From: a virus | IMG/VR virus record: IMGVR_UViG_3300021371_000042 | Span: 1 to 39,965 of that record | Direction: 5' to 3' (one strand) | DNA: 39,965 nt | Shown: in pieces, positions 8,562 to 15,950 of the stretch | Position numbering within the stretch: position 1 is the stretch's first letter | Layout of the letters: each line of letters begins with the position of its first letter | Translations under genes and position numbers: made by a program | Notes under the pieces: model-generated | Seen by the model: the letters and a program-made list of their open reading frames with translations, nothing else | Database searches by the model: none | Told to the model about the DNA's origin: nothing

Positions 8562-10092
8562 AGACTTTAGCTTTTACGCCAATGCAGCACTAAAGATCCG
8601 CACCAAGCAGGGGGACATAGCGCCCCTTAAACTCAAGCCAGCCCAAGAGATCCTAGACGATGCTGTCTGCAAACAGATGGCTGACGAGGGCAAGGTGCGC
8701 GTGATTATCCTTAAAGCTCGCCAGCAAGGCCTAAGTACCTACGTTGGCGGCTACTTGTATTTCGCTGTGTCTCAGAGGGCAGCATGTAAGTCTCTGGTGA
8801 TTACTCACCACGCAGACTCCACCCGTGCGCTCTTTGATATGACCAAGCGTTACCATGAGAACTGTCCAGACATCTTGAAGCCCCACACAAAGTATTCTTC
8901 TAGACGAGAGCTTTCATTCGATGTCTTGGACAGTTCTTATGTGGTTGCCACGGCTGGTGGTGAGGCTGTTGGTCGAGGGGAAACCCTGACCCACGTTCAC
9001 GCATCAGAGATTGCCTTCTGGCCCAAGAGTACAGCCCAAGAGAACTGGAACGGCCTGACACAGGCTGTCCCTAACGCCCCTGGCACAGCTGTCTTTGTCG
9101 AAAGTACAGCCAATGGTGTCACGGGTATCTTTTATGACCTCTGGAAGGGTGCTGTTGATGGTACTAATGGATATATACCAGTGTTTATACCTTGGTATGT
9201 AGACCCAGAGTATCGGGAGAAGGTTCCAGAGAACTTTGAGCGCACCCCAGAAGAAGAAGACTTAGTCGAGCAGTATGACCTAGACGATGAGCAGCTAATG
9301 TTCAGACGTAGGAAGATTGCACAGAACGGCTTGGATCTCTTTAGACAAGAGTACCCTGCAGAGCCCGAAGAAGCCTTCCTGACAACTGGTCGCCCTGTGT
9401 TTAACCCAGAGCTCCTACAGAAGCGCCTACCTGAGGCTGAGGACGTCAAGCAGCGTCTAGCATTAGAGGCCGAAGAGTGGCTGGAGAATGCCAGAGGTGA
9501 GCTAACGACCTACAGACCCCATGACCCAGGCGAGCTCTATGTCATAGGTGCTGATGTCGCTATGGGCGTCCGGGGTGGTGACTACAGTGTCGCTCAGGTC
9601 CTCGATAGCAAGAAGCGACAGGTTGCAACGTGGAGAGCTCATGTCCACCCAGACCACTTTGCTACGGTCCTCTATCACTTAGGTGAGTACTACAATGAGG
9701 CCCACATTGTTGTCGAGAATAACAGCCACGGCATTCTAACGTGTACTAGGTTGGGCAAGGATATGGCCTATCCAAACTTCTACACCGAGGTCCAAGTGGA
9801 CAAGCTTACAGATCGAGAGACGATCAAGCTTGGGTTCACTACGACAGCCAAAACCAAGCCCCTAGTCATCGATCAGCTACGTGCGGAAGTGCGTGAAGGA
9901 AAGATCGAGCTCAACGACAAAGTAACGATACGAGAGATGCTGACATACATCGTCACAGAAAGCGGTTCTATGGAAGCTGAACCCGGATGTTTTGATGACT
10001 GTGTCATGTCTCTCGCCCTAGCCAACCACGTACACCAGGGAGCTTGGGAACCAATAGAGAGTGGCGATGAATTTTACATTGAAATGGTCTAA
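8515..10092 (+). CDS. terL: Terminase large subunit (packaging ATPase and nuclease)
   Basis: This 525-residue protein is the motor that pumps DNA into the procapsid and cuts the concatemer. The ATPase domain shows a Walker A-like ARQQGLST at residues 68-75 and a Walker B strand ending in HASEIAFW with catalytic Glu165. The C-terminal RNase H-like nuclease shows GADVAMG with Asp348, Glu401 in VVENNSHG, and a late Asp pair in CFDDCVMS. The length is normal for the family. The gene overlaps the small-subunit gene and is followed after 2 bases by the portal gene, the classical packaging order. Which terminase subfamily it belongs to, and therefore whether packaging gives headful ends or fixed ends, cannot be settled from motifs alone. 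Confidence 0.93.
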   Translation: MPTQKQVKAIRKRLYEDFSFYANAALKIRTKQGDIAPLKLKPAQEILDDAVCKQMADEGKVRVIILKARQQGLSTYVGGYLYFAVSQRAACKSLVITHHADSTRALFDMTKRYHENCPDILKPHTKYSSRRELSFDVLDSSYVVATAGGEAVGRGETLTHVHASEIAFWPKSTAQENWNGLTQAVPNAPGTAVFVESTANGVTGIFYDLWKGAVDGTNGYIPVFIPWYVDPEYREKVPENFERTPEEEDLVEQYDLDDEQLMFRRRKIAQNGLDLFRQEYPAEPEEAFLTTGRPVFNPELLQKRLPEAEDVKQRLALEAEEWLENARGELTTYRPHDPGELYVIGADVAMGVRGGDYSVAQVLDSKKRQVATWRAHVHPDHFATVLYHLGEYYNEAHIVVENNSHGILTCTRLGKDMAYPNFYTEVQVDKLTDRETIKLGFTTTAKTKPLVIDQLRAEVREGKIELNDKVTIREMLTYIVTESGSMEAEPGCFDDCVMSLALANHVHQGAWEPIESGDEFYIEMV

Positions 10093-10094
10093 TC

Positions 10095-12125
10095 ATGAAT
10101 AAAGATGAATACACTAAGCTGGATGACGATAAGATTGTCACGATACTTGATGACAACATCAGACGCAGCGTAGGCTATTATGATTCACAGATCTCTAGAG
10201 AGCGTAAGCGTGTAGTAGACTTCTACAATGCCTCACTCCCTAGGCCAGCACATGATGGCAACAGCAAGTATGTCTCTATGGATGTCTATGATGCTGTAGA
10301 AAGCATGAAGGCAGCGCTGTTGGAGACATTCAGTACGGGATTCCGTACGGTTCGCTTTGCAGCCCAGTCTCAAGAAGACGTCCCCTTGGCAGAGATTAGT
10401 ACCAGCTATTGTGACTACGTGGCTAACCGCCAGAACAACCTTTACAACACGATGAACACCGTCATCCACGATGGCCTAGTCGCTCGCGTTGGTATTGCCA
10501 AGGTATTCTGGGCCACACAGGAAGACAGCCACCTAGAGACCGTCTCAGACCTTACTGAGGAAGAGCTTGATACTCTGCTTGCACAAGACAACGTAGAGAT
10601 CGAGGAGATCGAAGAGGATGCGCTGGGCCTATACTCAGGTGAACTGCGTGTCTTTGAAGATACCAGCCAAGTTATCATCGAGGCTGTAGCCCCTGAGGAG
10701 TTCCTGATCGAGCCCCAGAGCAAGGATTTGGAGTCGGTAAGCTTCTGTGCCCACAGAACCACCAAGACGATCTCAGAGCTACGTGAGATGGGCTACGACG
10801 AGGACATCATCAGTAAGATCGGTGACCACGAAGACGTAGACATGGAGACAGACCCAGAGGTCCTCAGCCGCCACGAAGAGATCGGCAGTGACCGTGGTTT
10901 CAACACCAAAGGCTACCAAGATCAGGTGCGCTCCGTGACGGTATACGAAGCATACATAATGTTAGACAAGGAAGCGACAGGAACTGCCGAGCTCTACCGT
11001 GTTATCAAGGCAGGCAATGTGGTTCTGGAGTGTGAACTGGCAGACCGTAAGCCATTCATCCCGTTTATCCCGCTGCCCATCCCTCACGCCTTCTTTGGTA
11101 ATAACTTTGGTTCCAAGGTTGTCCCAATCCAGAATGCTCGGACGGTGTTGACCCGGTCGATCCTCGATCACGCCATGATCACCAACAACCCACGATACAC
11201 AGTGGTCAAAGGTGGTCTTACGAACCCACGCGAGTTGATAGACAACCGGGTAGGCGGGGTGGTCAATGTATCACGCCCTGATGCAATCAATGCGATGCCC
11301 CAGGCACCTTTGAACCCGTTTATCTTCCAGACCATCCAGATGCTCGATGATGACAAAGAGGACACCACAGGCGTCTCTCGGTTATCTCAAGGCCTCAACA
11401 AGGATGCCATCAGTAAGCAGAACTCAGCGGCTATGGTTGAACAGCTGGCAACCATGTCCCAGCAACGCCAGAAGATCATTGCACGCAACTTTGCGAACAA
11501 CTTCTTAAAACCTCTGTACCAGCGCATCTACCAGCTGGTCGTGGAGAATGAGTCTGAAGACAAGGTCGTTGAGATTGCTGGTCAGTTTGTACCAGTGAGC
11601 CCAGGGCAGTGGAGTAGCAAGCGTGATGTGGTCGTGGAGATGCACCTTGGCTACGGTGAGCAAGAGCAAGAGGCCCAGAAGTACCTGGCGCTGCATACGT
11701 TGATGGTGGGGGATCCAAACCTGTCTGCAATGTACACACCACAGAACCAGTACAAGCTGATGGCTCATGTCATGGAGAACAATGGCATTAAGAACGTCAA
11801 TGACTACCTGACGCCACCAGATCAGCTACCAGAGCAACAGCCTGACCCAGCACAAGAGATGCAACAACAGGCAGCAATGAAACAACTAGAACTCCAAGAG
11901 CGTCAGACAGCCGTGGCTGAGATGAAGGCTCAGATGGATGCCCAAATCGCCCAGATGAAACTACAGCTGGAACAGATGAAGGCAGAGCGCAGCTTTGCAA
12001 TCCAGAGCGACAGCATGGATCTCAAAGAAGCACAGCTAGAGCACAAACAATACGTTGACGGTGAAGAGCTAGAGATAGCGAAGACTGCCGATGATGTACG
12101 TGCGATAGCATCACCAACGGGCTAA
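10095..12125 (+). CDS. Portal protein (P22/SIO1-like)
   Basis: A 676-residue protein placed directly after the large terminase. It forms the dodecameric ring through which DNA enters and leaves the head. The N-terminal half is the portal wing/clip type: an opening 'RERKRVVDFYN' helix, 'NSKYVSMDVYDAVESMKA', acidic strands near residues 150-200, and 'NNPRYTVVKGGL' and 'KQNSAAMVEQL' segments that are usual in P22-type podovirus portals. Residues about 575-665 are a long Gln/Glu/Lys/Met-rich coiled coil, matching the barrel region of long portals. The size and the coil fit P22-like rather than T7 gp8 portals (about 535 residues). The family call is from recognition of these segments. Confidence 0.9.
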   Translation: MNKDEYTKLDDDKIVTILDDNIRRSVGYYDSQISRERKRVVDFYNASLPRPAHDGNSKYVSMDVYDAVESMKAALLETFSTGFRTVRFAAQSQEDVPLAEISTSYCDYVANRQNNLYNTMNTVIHDGLVARVGIAKVFWATQEDSHLETVSDLTEEELDTLLAQDNVEIEEIEEDALGLYSGELRVFEDTSQVIIEAVAPEEFLIEPQSKDLESVSFCAHRTTKTISELREMGYDEDIISKIGDHEDVDMETDPEVLSRHEEIGSDRGFNTKGYQDQVRSVTVYEAYIMLDKEATGTAELYRVIKAGNVVLECELADRKPFIPFIPLPIPHAFFGNNFGSKVVPIQNARTVLTRSILDHAMITNNPRYTVVKGGLTNPRELIDNRVGGVVNVSRPDAINAMPQAPLNPFIFQTIQMLDDDKEDTTGVSRLSQGLNKDAISKQNSAAMVEQLATMSQQRQKIIARNFANNFLKPLYQRIYQLVVENESEDKVVEIAGQFVPVSPGQWSSKRDVVVEMHLGYGEQEQEAQKYLALHTLMVGDPNLSAMYTPQNQYKLMAHVMENNGIKNVNDYLTPPDQLPEQQPDPAQEMQQQAAMKQLELQERQTAVAEMKAQMDAQIAQMKLQLEQMKAERSFAIQSDSMDLKEAQLEHKQYVDGEELEIAKTADDVRAIASPTG

Positions 12126-12149
12126 CGCCCATCCCCCTTAGGAGAGCAA

Positions 12150-12416
12150 ATGACTACCCAAGAAGAGCAACTAGTGCAGGCTGGTGATGACGCTGAGACG
12201 TTATTGTCAGCTGATGCATTCGACCGTGTAATCAACAGCCTTGTTGAGTCCACCTTCCAGACCTTTGTTAACTCAAAGCCCGAAGATGGTGACAAGCGTG
12301 AGCGCACGTTCTCCCACTACAGAGCATTAGTCGATGTAGTGAACACCTTGAAGCAGCAAGTGTCCGTCCGTGACGAGATCCTTGCTAAAGGCGACAACAG
12401 CCAAGAGGAAGCATAG
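12150..12416 (+). CDS. Small hypothetical protein between portal and scaffold
   Basis: An 88-residue acidic protein with a good Shine-Dalgarno (TTAGGAGAGCAA). It is predicted all-helical: residues 1-30 are acidic, then an amphipathic segment 'FDRVINSLVESTFQTFVN', then another helix near the C-terminus. Small genes of this kind are common between portal and scaffold in related podoviruses, and head assembly is the only hint of function. There is no recognisable domain. Its stop lies 5 bases before the scaffold ATG. Confidence 0.65.
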   Translation: MTTQEEQLVQAGDDAETLLSADAFDRVINSLVESTFQTFVNSKPEDGDKRERTFSHYRALVDVVNTLKQQVSVRDEILAKGDNSQEEA

Positions 12417-12420
12417 GACC

Positions 12421-13497
12421 ATGAATAACGTCCAAGATACCGCCCCTCAGATGCGAGCATTAGATTTAGACGATGCCGCAGATGCCATCCTAGACCGCTG
12501 GACAGACGGTGAAGACCTATCTGAAGAAAGTGATGAACTAGAGGCGACAGACAGCACCCTCGAAGACGAGACTAATGAGGATGATCTGTCTGAAACTGAC
12601 GAAGACGAAGACTACCAAGAAATCGAAGAAGAAACTGACGAGGACCCTGATAGTTCCGATGAAGACGAAGAGGATGACCAAGAAGAGGATCAAGATGACG
12701 ATGAAGAGGCTCAAGAAGCAACTCTGTCAGAAGATACTCTGGTCGAAATCCAAGTCGATGGTGAGAACAAACAGGTATCCGTAAAGGATCTGAAGCGGCT
12801 CTATGGTCAAGAGGCGTCTTTAACCAGAAAGTCTCAAGAAACCGCTGCCAAACGCAAAGAGGCCGAAGAGGCCTTGAGCAAAGCAGACCTACGATATCAA
12901 ACACTTCTGCAACGTGCCGAAGCCCGGTACAAACCTTATTCCGAAGTGGACATGCTGGTCGCTAGTCGCCAGATGACACAGGAAGACTTCTCTGCACTAC
13001 GCAAGGAATCCAAGGAAGCAGAAGATGACCTCAAGTTCCTAAAACAGGAAGCAGATCAGTTCTACCAAGAAGCCCAGGCACAATCCCGGCAACAGCAACA
13101 AGCAGCTGCCCAAGAGTGTGTAAAGGTTCTCCAAGAACAGATGCCTGACTGGGGCAATGAACTGTATAACGACATACGCACATATGCCGTGTCGCAGGGA
13201 TTACCCTCGGAACAGGTTGATCAGTATGTGGATCCTCAAGTGATCATGATACTGAACAAGGCCCGTCTTTATGATCAAACAAAAGCCTCTGCCTCTGAAA
13301 AGAAAGCGAAGGCCAAAGTGATCAAATCCAAGACATCCAAGGGCAAGGTCTTACGTTCAAAGAAAGCACCAGCTTCCGACCAAGAAGTCCGGGTTCGCAA
13401 ATCACGCGAAGCCTCAAAGCGTCTAAGGGATAACCCAAGTCGCTCTGGTGATCTCGATGATATCGCAGATGCATTGCTAAGGCGTTGGGAGCAATAA
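12421..13497 (+). CDS. Capsid scaffolding protein
   Basis: I take the ATG at 12421 (GAGGAA about 10 bases upstream) over an earlier GTG inside the previous gene. This gives 358 residues. The protein is strongly acidic from about 30 to 105 (Asp/Glu-rich, disordered) and then has long Gln/Ala/Glu coiled coils (about 125-235). It ends in a basic Lys/Arg-rich stretch (about 290-340) and a short acidic helix. This architecture and its place just before the major capsid gene are typical of a scaffold, which directs procapsid assembly and then leaves. The same 13-residue pattern occurs near both ends: DLDDAADAILDRW at residues 15-27 and DLDDIADALLRRW near the C-terminus, 10 of 13 identical. Confidence 0.88.
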   Translation: MNNVQDTAPQMRALDLDDAADAILDRWTDGEDLSEESDELEATDSTLEDETNEDDLSETDEDEDYQEIEEETDEDPDSSDEDEEDDQEEDQDDDEEAQEATLSEDTLVEIQVDGENKQVSVKDLKRLYGQEASLTRKSQETAAKRKEAEEALSKADLRYQTLLQRAEARYKPYSEVDMLVASRQMTQEDFSALRKESKEAEDDLKFLKQEADQFYQEAQAQSRQQQQAAAQECVKVLQEQMPDWGNELYNDIRTYAVSQGLPSEQVDQYVDPQVIMILNKARLYDQTKASASEKKAKAKVIKSKTSKGKVLRSKKAPASDQEVRVRKSREASKRLRDNPSRSGDLDDIADALLRRWEQ

Positions 13498-13520
13498 TCA
13501 CCCAGCGAAAGGAGTAGCCA

Positions 13521-14646
13521 ATGGCTACCTATACTACATACAACCAAGTCGGCCGCGCCGAAGACGTCAGTGATATCATAAGTGATATTACACCCACAGA
13601 CACTCCAATGTTCAGCATGATGAAAACTGAGAAGGTTTCAGCACGTAACTTTGAGTGGCTTGAGGATTCATTGGCTGCAGCGGCTAACAACGCTCAAGTT
13701 GAAGGGGCAGATGCTTCAATGGCAACATTGACTGCAGCTACTTCACGCACGAATCAATGCCAGATTCTGCATAAGGCCTTCCAAATTAGTGCAACAGCCG
13801 ACCAGATTAAAACCTATGGTAGAGCGAAAGAGACCGCATATCAACTTGGCCGTGCACTTAAGGAAATCAAGCGCGATTTGGAACGGGCTTTGATTGGCGT
13901 GGACAACGCTGCAGTAGCTGGCGATGCCTCTACAGCGCGTGAGATGGCTTCGATCTCTCAACAGATCTCAACTACAGTAGACGCGGGTTCTAACTCAACC
14001 GATGCGTTGACTGAAGCTAAACTGCTTGAGCTAGGCGAAGACTGCTTCAACAACGGGTCTGACCCAAGTGTACTCATGATTAAACCAGCTGACGCCCAAA
14101 TCGTTGCTGGCTTTGCGGCATCTTCTGGTCGCAACCGTGAGTTTGCGCAGGGTAAATCCTTGGTGAACGTGATTGATCTGTACGTTGAAGTGGCTAGCGT
14201 ACATTAAACCTGGTGAATTCAGGGGAAGCCTAAGTCGAAAGATATGGTAATCCTGAGCCAAGCCCCAAGAGGGGAAGGTGCAACGACTATTCCGCGAGGA
14301 AGTACACCCAAGTGGGTGGAAGCGCCAGGCACTGCAAATAGTAGTGATGATATAGTCTCATCTCATGTGAAAGCATGAGCAGTCGAAAGACGGTCTAAGG
14401 TTAACGCCCTTAGGCGAAGATCCGTGTAGCCCATACGGAGAATACAAAGTGGTCTTGAACCGCCACCAGTTGACTACACATGCCTTCTTGATCGACCCAT
14501 CGATGTTCAAGACATGTGTGCTGCGTCCATTCTCACGCACACTGTTGGCTTCAGCTGGCGACAGCGAGAAGCATTTTGTGGTCGGAGAGTACTCTTGTAA
14601 GCACTCTAACTTCTCAGATTCTGGGATGATCACAGGCTTGTCATAA
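13521..14646 (+). CDS. Major capsid protein, split by a group I intron (join 13521-14185, 14430-14646)
   Basis: Exon 1 (665 nt) and exon 2 (217 nt) join to an 882-nt frame of 293 residues. The family looks like the SU10-type HK97-fold capsid (DUF5309). Recognised segments are the early 'TPTDTPMFSMM', 'EGADASMATLTAATSRTNQCQI' in part, 'GRAKETAYQLGRALKEIKRDLERAL', and 'NGSDPSVLMIKP'. The junction reads DLYV-PYGEYKVVLNR, as expected in this family. Without splicing, translation ends at a TAA inside the intron after 228 residues and loses the conserved C-terminal strands. The Shine-Dalgarno is AAAGGAGTAGCC. A large terminator follows the gene, as after T7 gene 10. The exon borders were set by reading frame, P1 pairing and family alignment together. 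Confidence 0.9.
14186..14429 (+). ncRNA. Group I self-splicing intron in the capsid gene, 244 nt, no ORF
   Basis: The core contains GGTAATCCTGAGCCAAGCC (about 14246-14264), very close to the P-Q core of cyanobacterial and plastid tRNA-Leu introns, and GATATAGTC, the usual S element. Visible pairings are: P1, TGTACG 14179-14184 with CGTACA 14198-14203, with U14185 opposite G14197 as the obligatory U-G at the 5' splice site; P2, CCTG/CAGG; P5, CCCC/GGGG at 14263-14274; P7, GACTAT 14285-14290 with ATAGTC 14352-14357; P8, CACCC/GGGTG at 14305-14318; P9, CTCATG/CATGAG at 14362-14379; and two further 3' hairpins (14382-14391, 14395-14413). The intron ends in G14429. It encodes no endonuclease. P3 was not resolved by eye. 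Confidence 0.92.
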
Positions 14647-14673
14647 GTCTAAACGAATAGGTCTCGGCCTATG

Positions 14674-14752
14674 AAAGGGCCACCTTAGGCGGTCCCAGGG
14701 TTTTTGTTTGCTCTCCTTCCCTGGGCTTCCTTTGGTGGCCCTTTTTCTTTGT
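14674..14752 (+). terminator. Strong two-tier intrinsic terminator after the capsid gene
   Basis: AAAGGGCCACC (14674-14684) pairs perfectly over 11 bp with GGTGGCCCTTT (14734-14744), followed by a T-rich tail. Inside the loop a second stem CCCAGGG (14694-14700) pairs with CCCTGGG (14719-14725). The position directly after the capsid gene is that of the T7 late terminator, which limits expression of downstream genes. Confidence 0.88.
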
Positions 14753-14768
14753 CTAAAAGGAAAGCTTA

Positions 14769-15077
14769 ATGTCAGATAAGAAGACCCCCAGCCTACTCGG
14801 TGTTCAAACAGAATACCTAGAGAACCTAGGCAACATCATTCAAAAGAACACACAGAACATCACTCAAGACTTCATGGACGATCTGAAGGACAGTCGTAAT
14901 GCCTCAGACAACGCCAGAGAGGGTGACTACATGCGTGTTGCAAGCATCCCCACAGCCGTAGCTGAGCAGTGGATGCGCGAAGGCTTCAACATTTGGGAAG
15001 CCACAGGACAAGAGATTGTCAAACGCCTTAAAGACCAAGCCCTCGATGGCTTCATGGCAACCAACAAGAGGATCTAA
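14769..15077 (+). CDS. Small hypothetical head-region protein
   Basis: A 102-residue protein with an AAAGGAAAGCTTA leader before the ATG. It is helical throughout, with Asn/Gln/Asp-rich residues 18-45 and an amphipathic helix ('GFNIWEATGQEIVKRLKDQAL') near the end. I recognise no domain. It is the first gene after the capsid terminator and lies in a run of small genes before the head-tail adaptor, so a head-completion or decoration role is possible but unproven. Confidence 0.65.
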   Translation: MSDKKTPSLLGVQTEYLENLGNIIQKNTQNITQDFMDDLKDSRNASDNAREGDYMRVASIPTAVAEQWMREGFNIWEATGQEIVKRLKDQALDGFMATNKRI

Positions 15078-15079
15078 CG

Positions 15080-15166
15080 ATGGCAGACGGAAAAGGTACA
15101 TGCAAAACCTGTAAGACCCCCAAGACCTGTTCTCTAGCTGGCAAGTGTCTGAAGGAGGGCATGTAG
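15080..15166 (+). CDS. Cys-rich 28-residue microprotein
   Basis: ATG at 15080, 2 bases after the preceding stop; TAG at 15164-15166. The product is 28 residues, Lys-rich, with four cysteines arranged CKTC (8, 11), Cys17 and Cys23, a spacing that could hold a metal ion. It sits in a tightly packed series with the next ATG 1 base after its stop, which supports it as a real coupled gene. Codon choice looks like that of its neighbours. The function is unknown. Confidence 0.6.
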   Translation: MADGKGTCKTCKTPKTCSLAGKCLKEGM

Positions 15167-15167
15167 A

Positions 15168-15329
15168 ATGGGTCTCTATGCGAATATCCACGCCAAGCAG
15201 AAACGCGGTGAGAAGCCCCGGCGCAAGGGTGCCAAAGGTGCACCCACTGACGCGGCCTTCCGGGCAGCTGCCAAGACAGCCAAACCCAGAAAACCAAAGG
15301 CCCCATCCAAGAAGAAAAGGTATGCCTAG
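15168..15329 (+). CDS. Small basic protein (53 residues)
   Basis: ATG at 15168, 1 base after the previous stop; the stop at 15327-15329 abuts the ATG of the adaptor gene. The protein starts MGLYANIHAKQKRGEKPRRK and is very rich in Lys, Arg, Ala and Pro, with a Lys-rich C-terminus. I recall short basic proteins with the same opening as recurring in podoviruses and siphoviruses beside head-tail genes. The charge suggests DNA binding or a virion-associated role, but no function is established. Confidence 0.72.
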   Translation: MGLYANIHAKQKRGEKPRRKGAKGAPTDAAFRAAAKTAKPRKPKAPSKKKRYA

Positions 15330-15938
15330 ATGAACAAAGGTGAACTCAGGGTCCACTTCAAGGACCTACTCAACAGAAGTGACCTGACTGATACCTTAGC
15401 GGATACTTTTGTTGACCAAAGCATAACCCGGATCCAGAGACAGCTGCGTATTCCGTCTATGGAAAAGACTTTCAACTATGCAATCACATCGTCAACTACA
15501 TCACTGACGGTCCCCGCAGACTTCCTAGAGGTCTTGGACTTTTACCATACGAACACAAACATCCAGCGGATACCTTTGTCTACTATGGTGAACTACAAGC
15601 AAGGTGGTGAATCGGGCACACCCCAGTACTTTGCTCGGCAAGGTGATGAGTTCTTGATCTACCCCTACCCAAGCTCTGGCACTGCAGTCTTGAACTACTA
15701 CGCTCAGTTCACCGACATGACTGCAGACACAGATGAAAACGACCTGGCAATCATTGCGCCTGACCTGATTACCTATGGTGCCCTAAGCTATGCCAGTGAT
15801 TACTTCATGGATGAGCGTGGTCCCCTCTTTGAGCAACGCTTCAGTCAATTCCTGAGCGAGCTACAAGGTCAAGCTGATGACGCTGAGACGTCAGGCTCAG
15901 TCCAGTCCATCATGCCCTCTCGATCATTAGATAACTGA
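15330..15938 (+). CDS. Head-tail adaptor protein (SU10-type)
   Basis: A 202-residue protein starting at the ATG that abuts the previous stop. It opens with an amphipathic helix (NKGELRVHFKDLLNRSD) and 'FVDQSITRIQRQLRI', then beta-rich segments ('SLTVPADFLEVLDFYHT', 'GTPQYFARQGDEFLIYPYP', 'LNYYAQFTDM') and a final helix 'ALSYASDYFMDE'. This is the pattern of the phage adaptor proteins that sit beneath the portal in SU10-like and P22-like phages. It pairs naturally with the SU10-type capsid upstream and joins the portal ring to the tail. Confidence is good for the family and lower for exact stoichiometry or partners. Confidence 0.8.
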   Translation: MNKGELRVHFKDLLNRSDLTDTLADTFVDQSITRIQRQLRIPSMEKTFNYAITSSTTSLTVPADFLEVLDFYHTNTNIQRIPLSTMVNYKQGGESGTPQYFARQGDEFLIYPYPSSGTAVLNYYAQFTDMTADTDENDLAIIAPDLITYGALSYASDYFMDERGPLFEQRFSQFLSELQGQADDAETSGSVQSIMPSRSLDN

Positions 15939-15950
15939 GGATCCCAATAG

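Noticed and set aside
13521-14207. A frameshifted or degraded capsid pseudogene
   Set aside because: The interruption is not a frameshift: a group I core with P1 and P7 pairings lies between two exons that rejoin in frame to a full-length family member.
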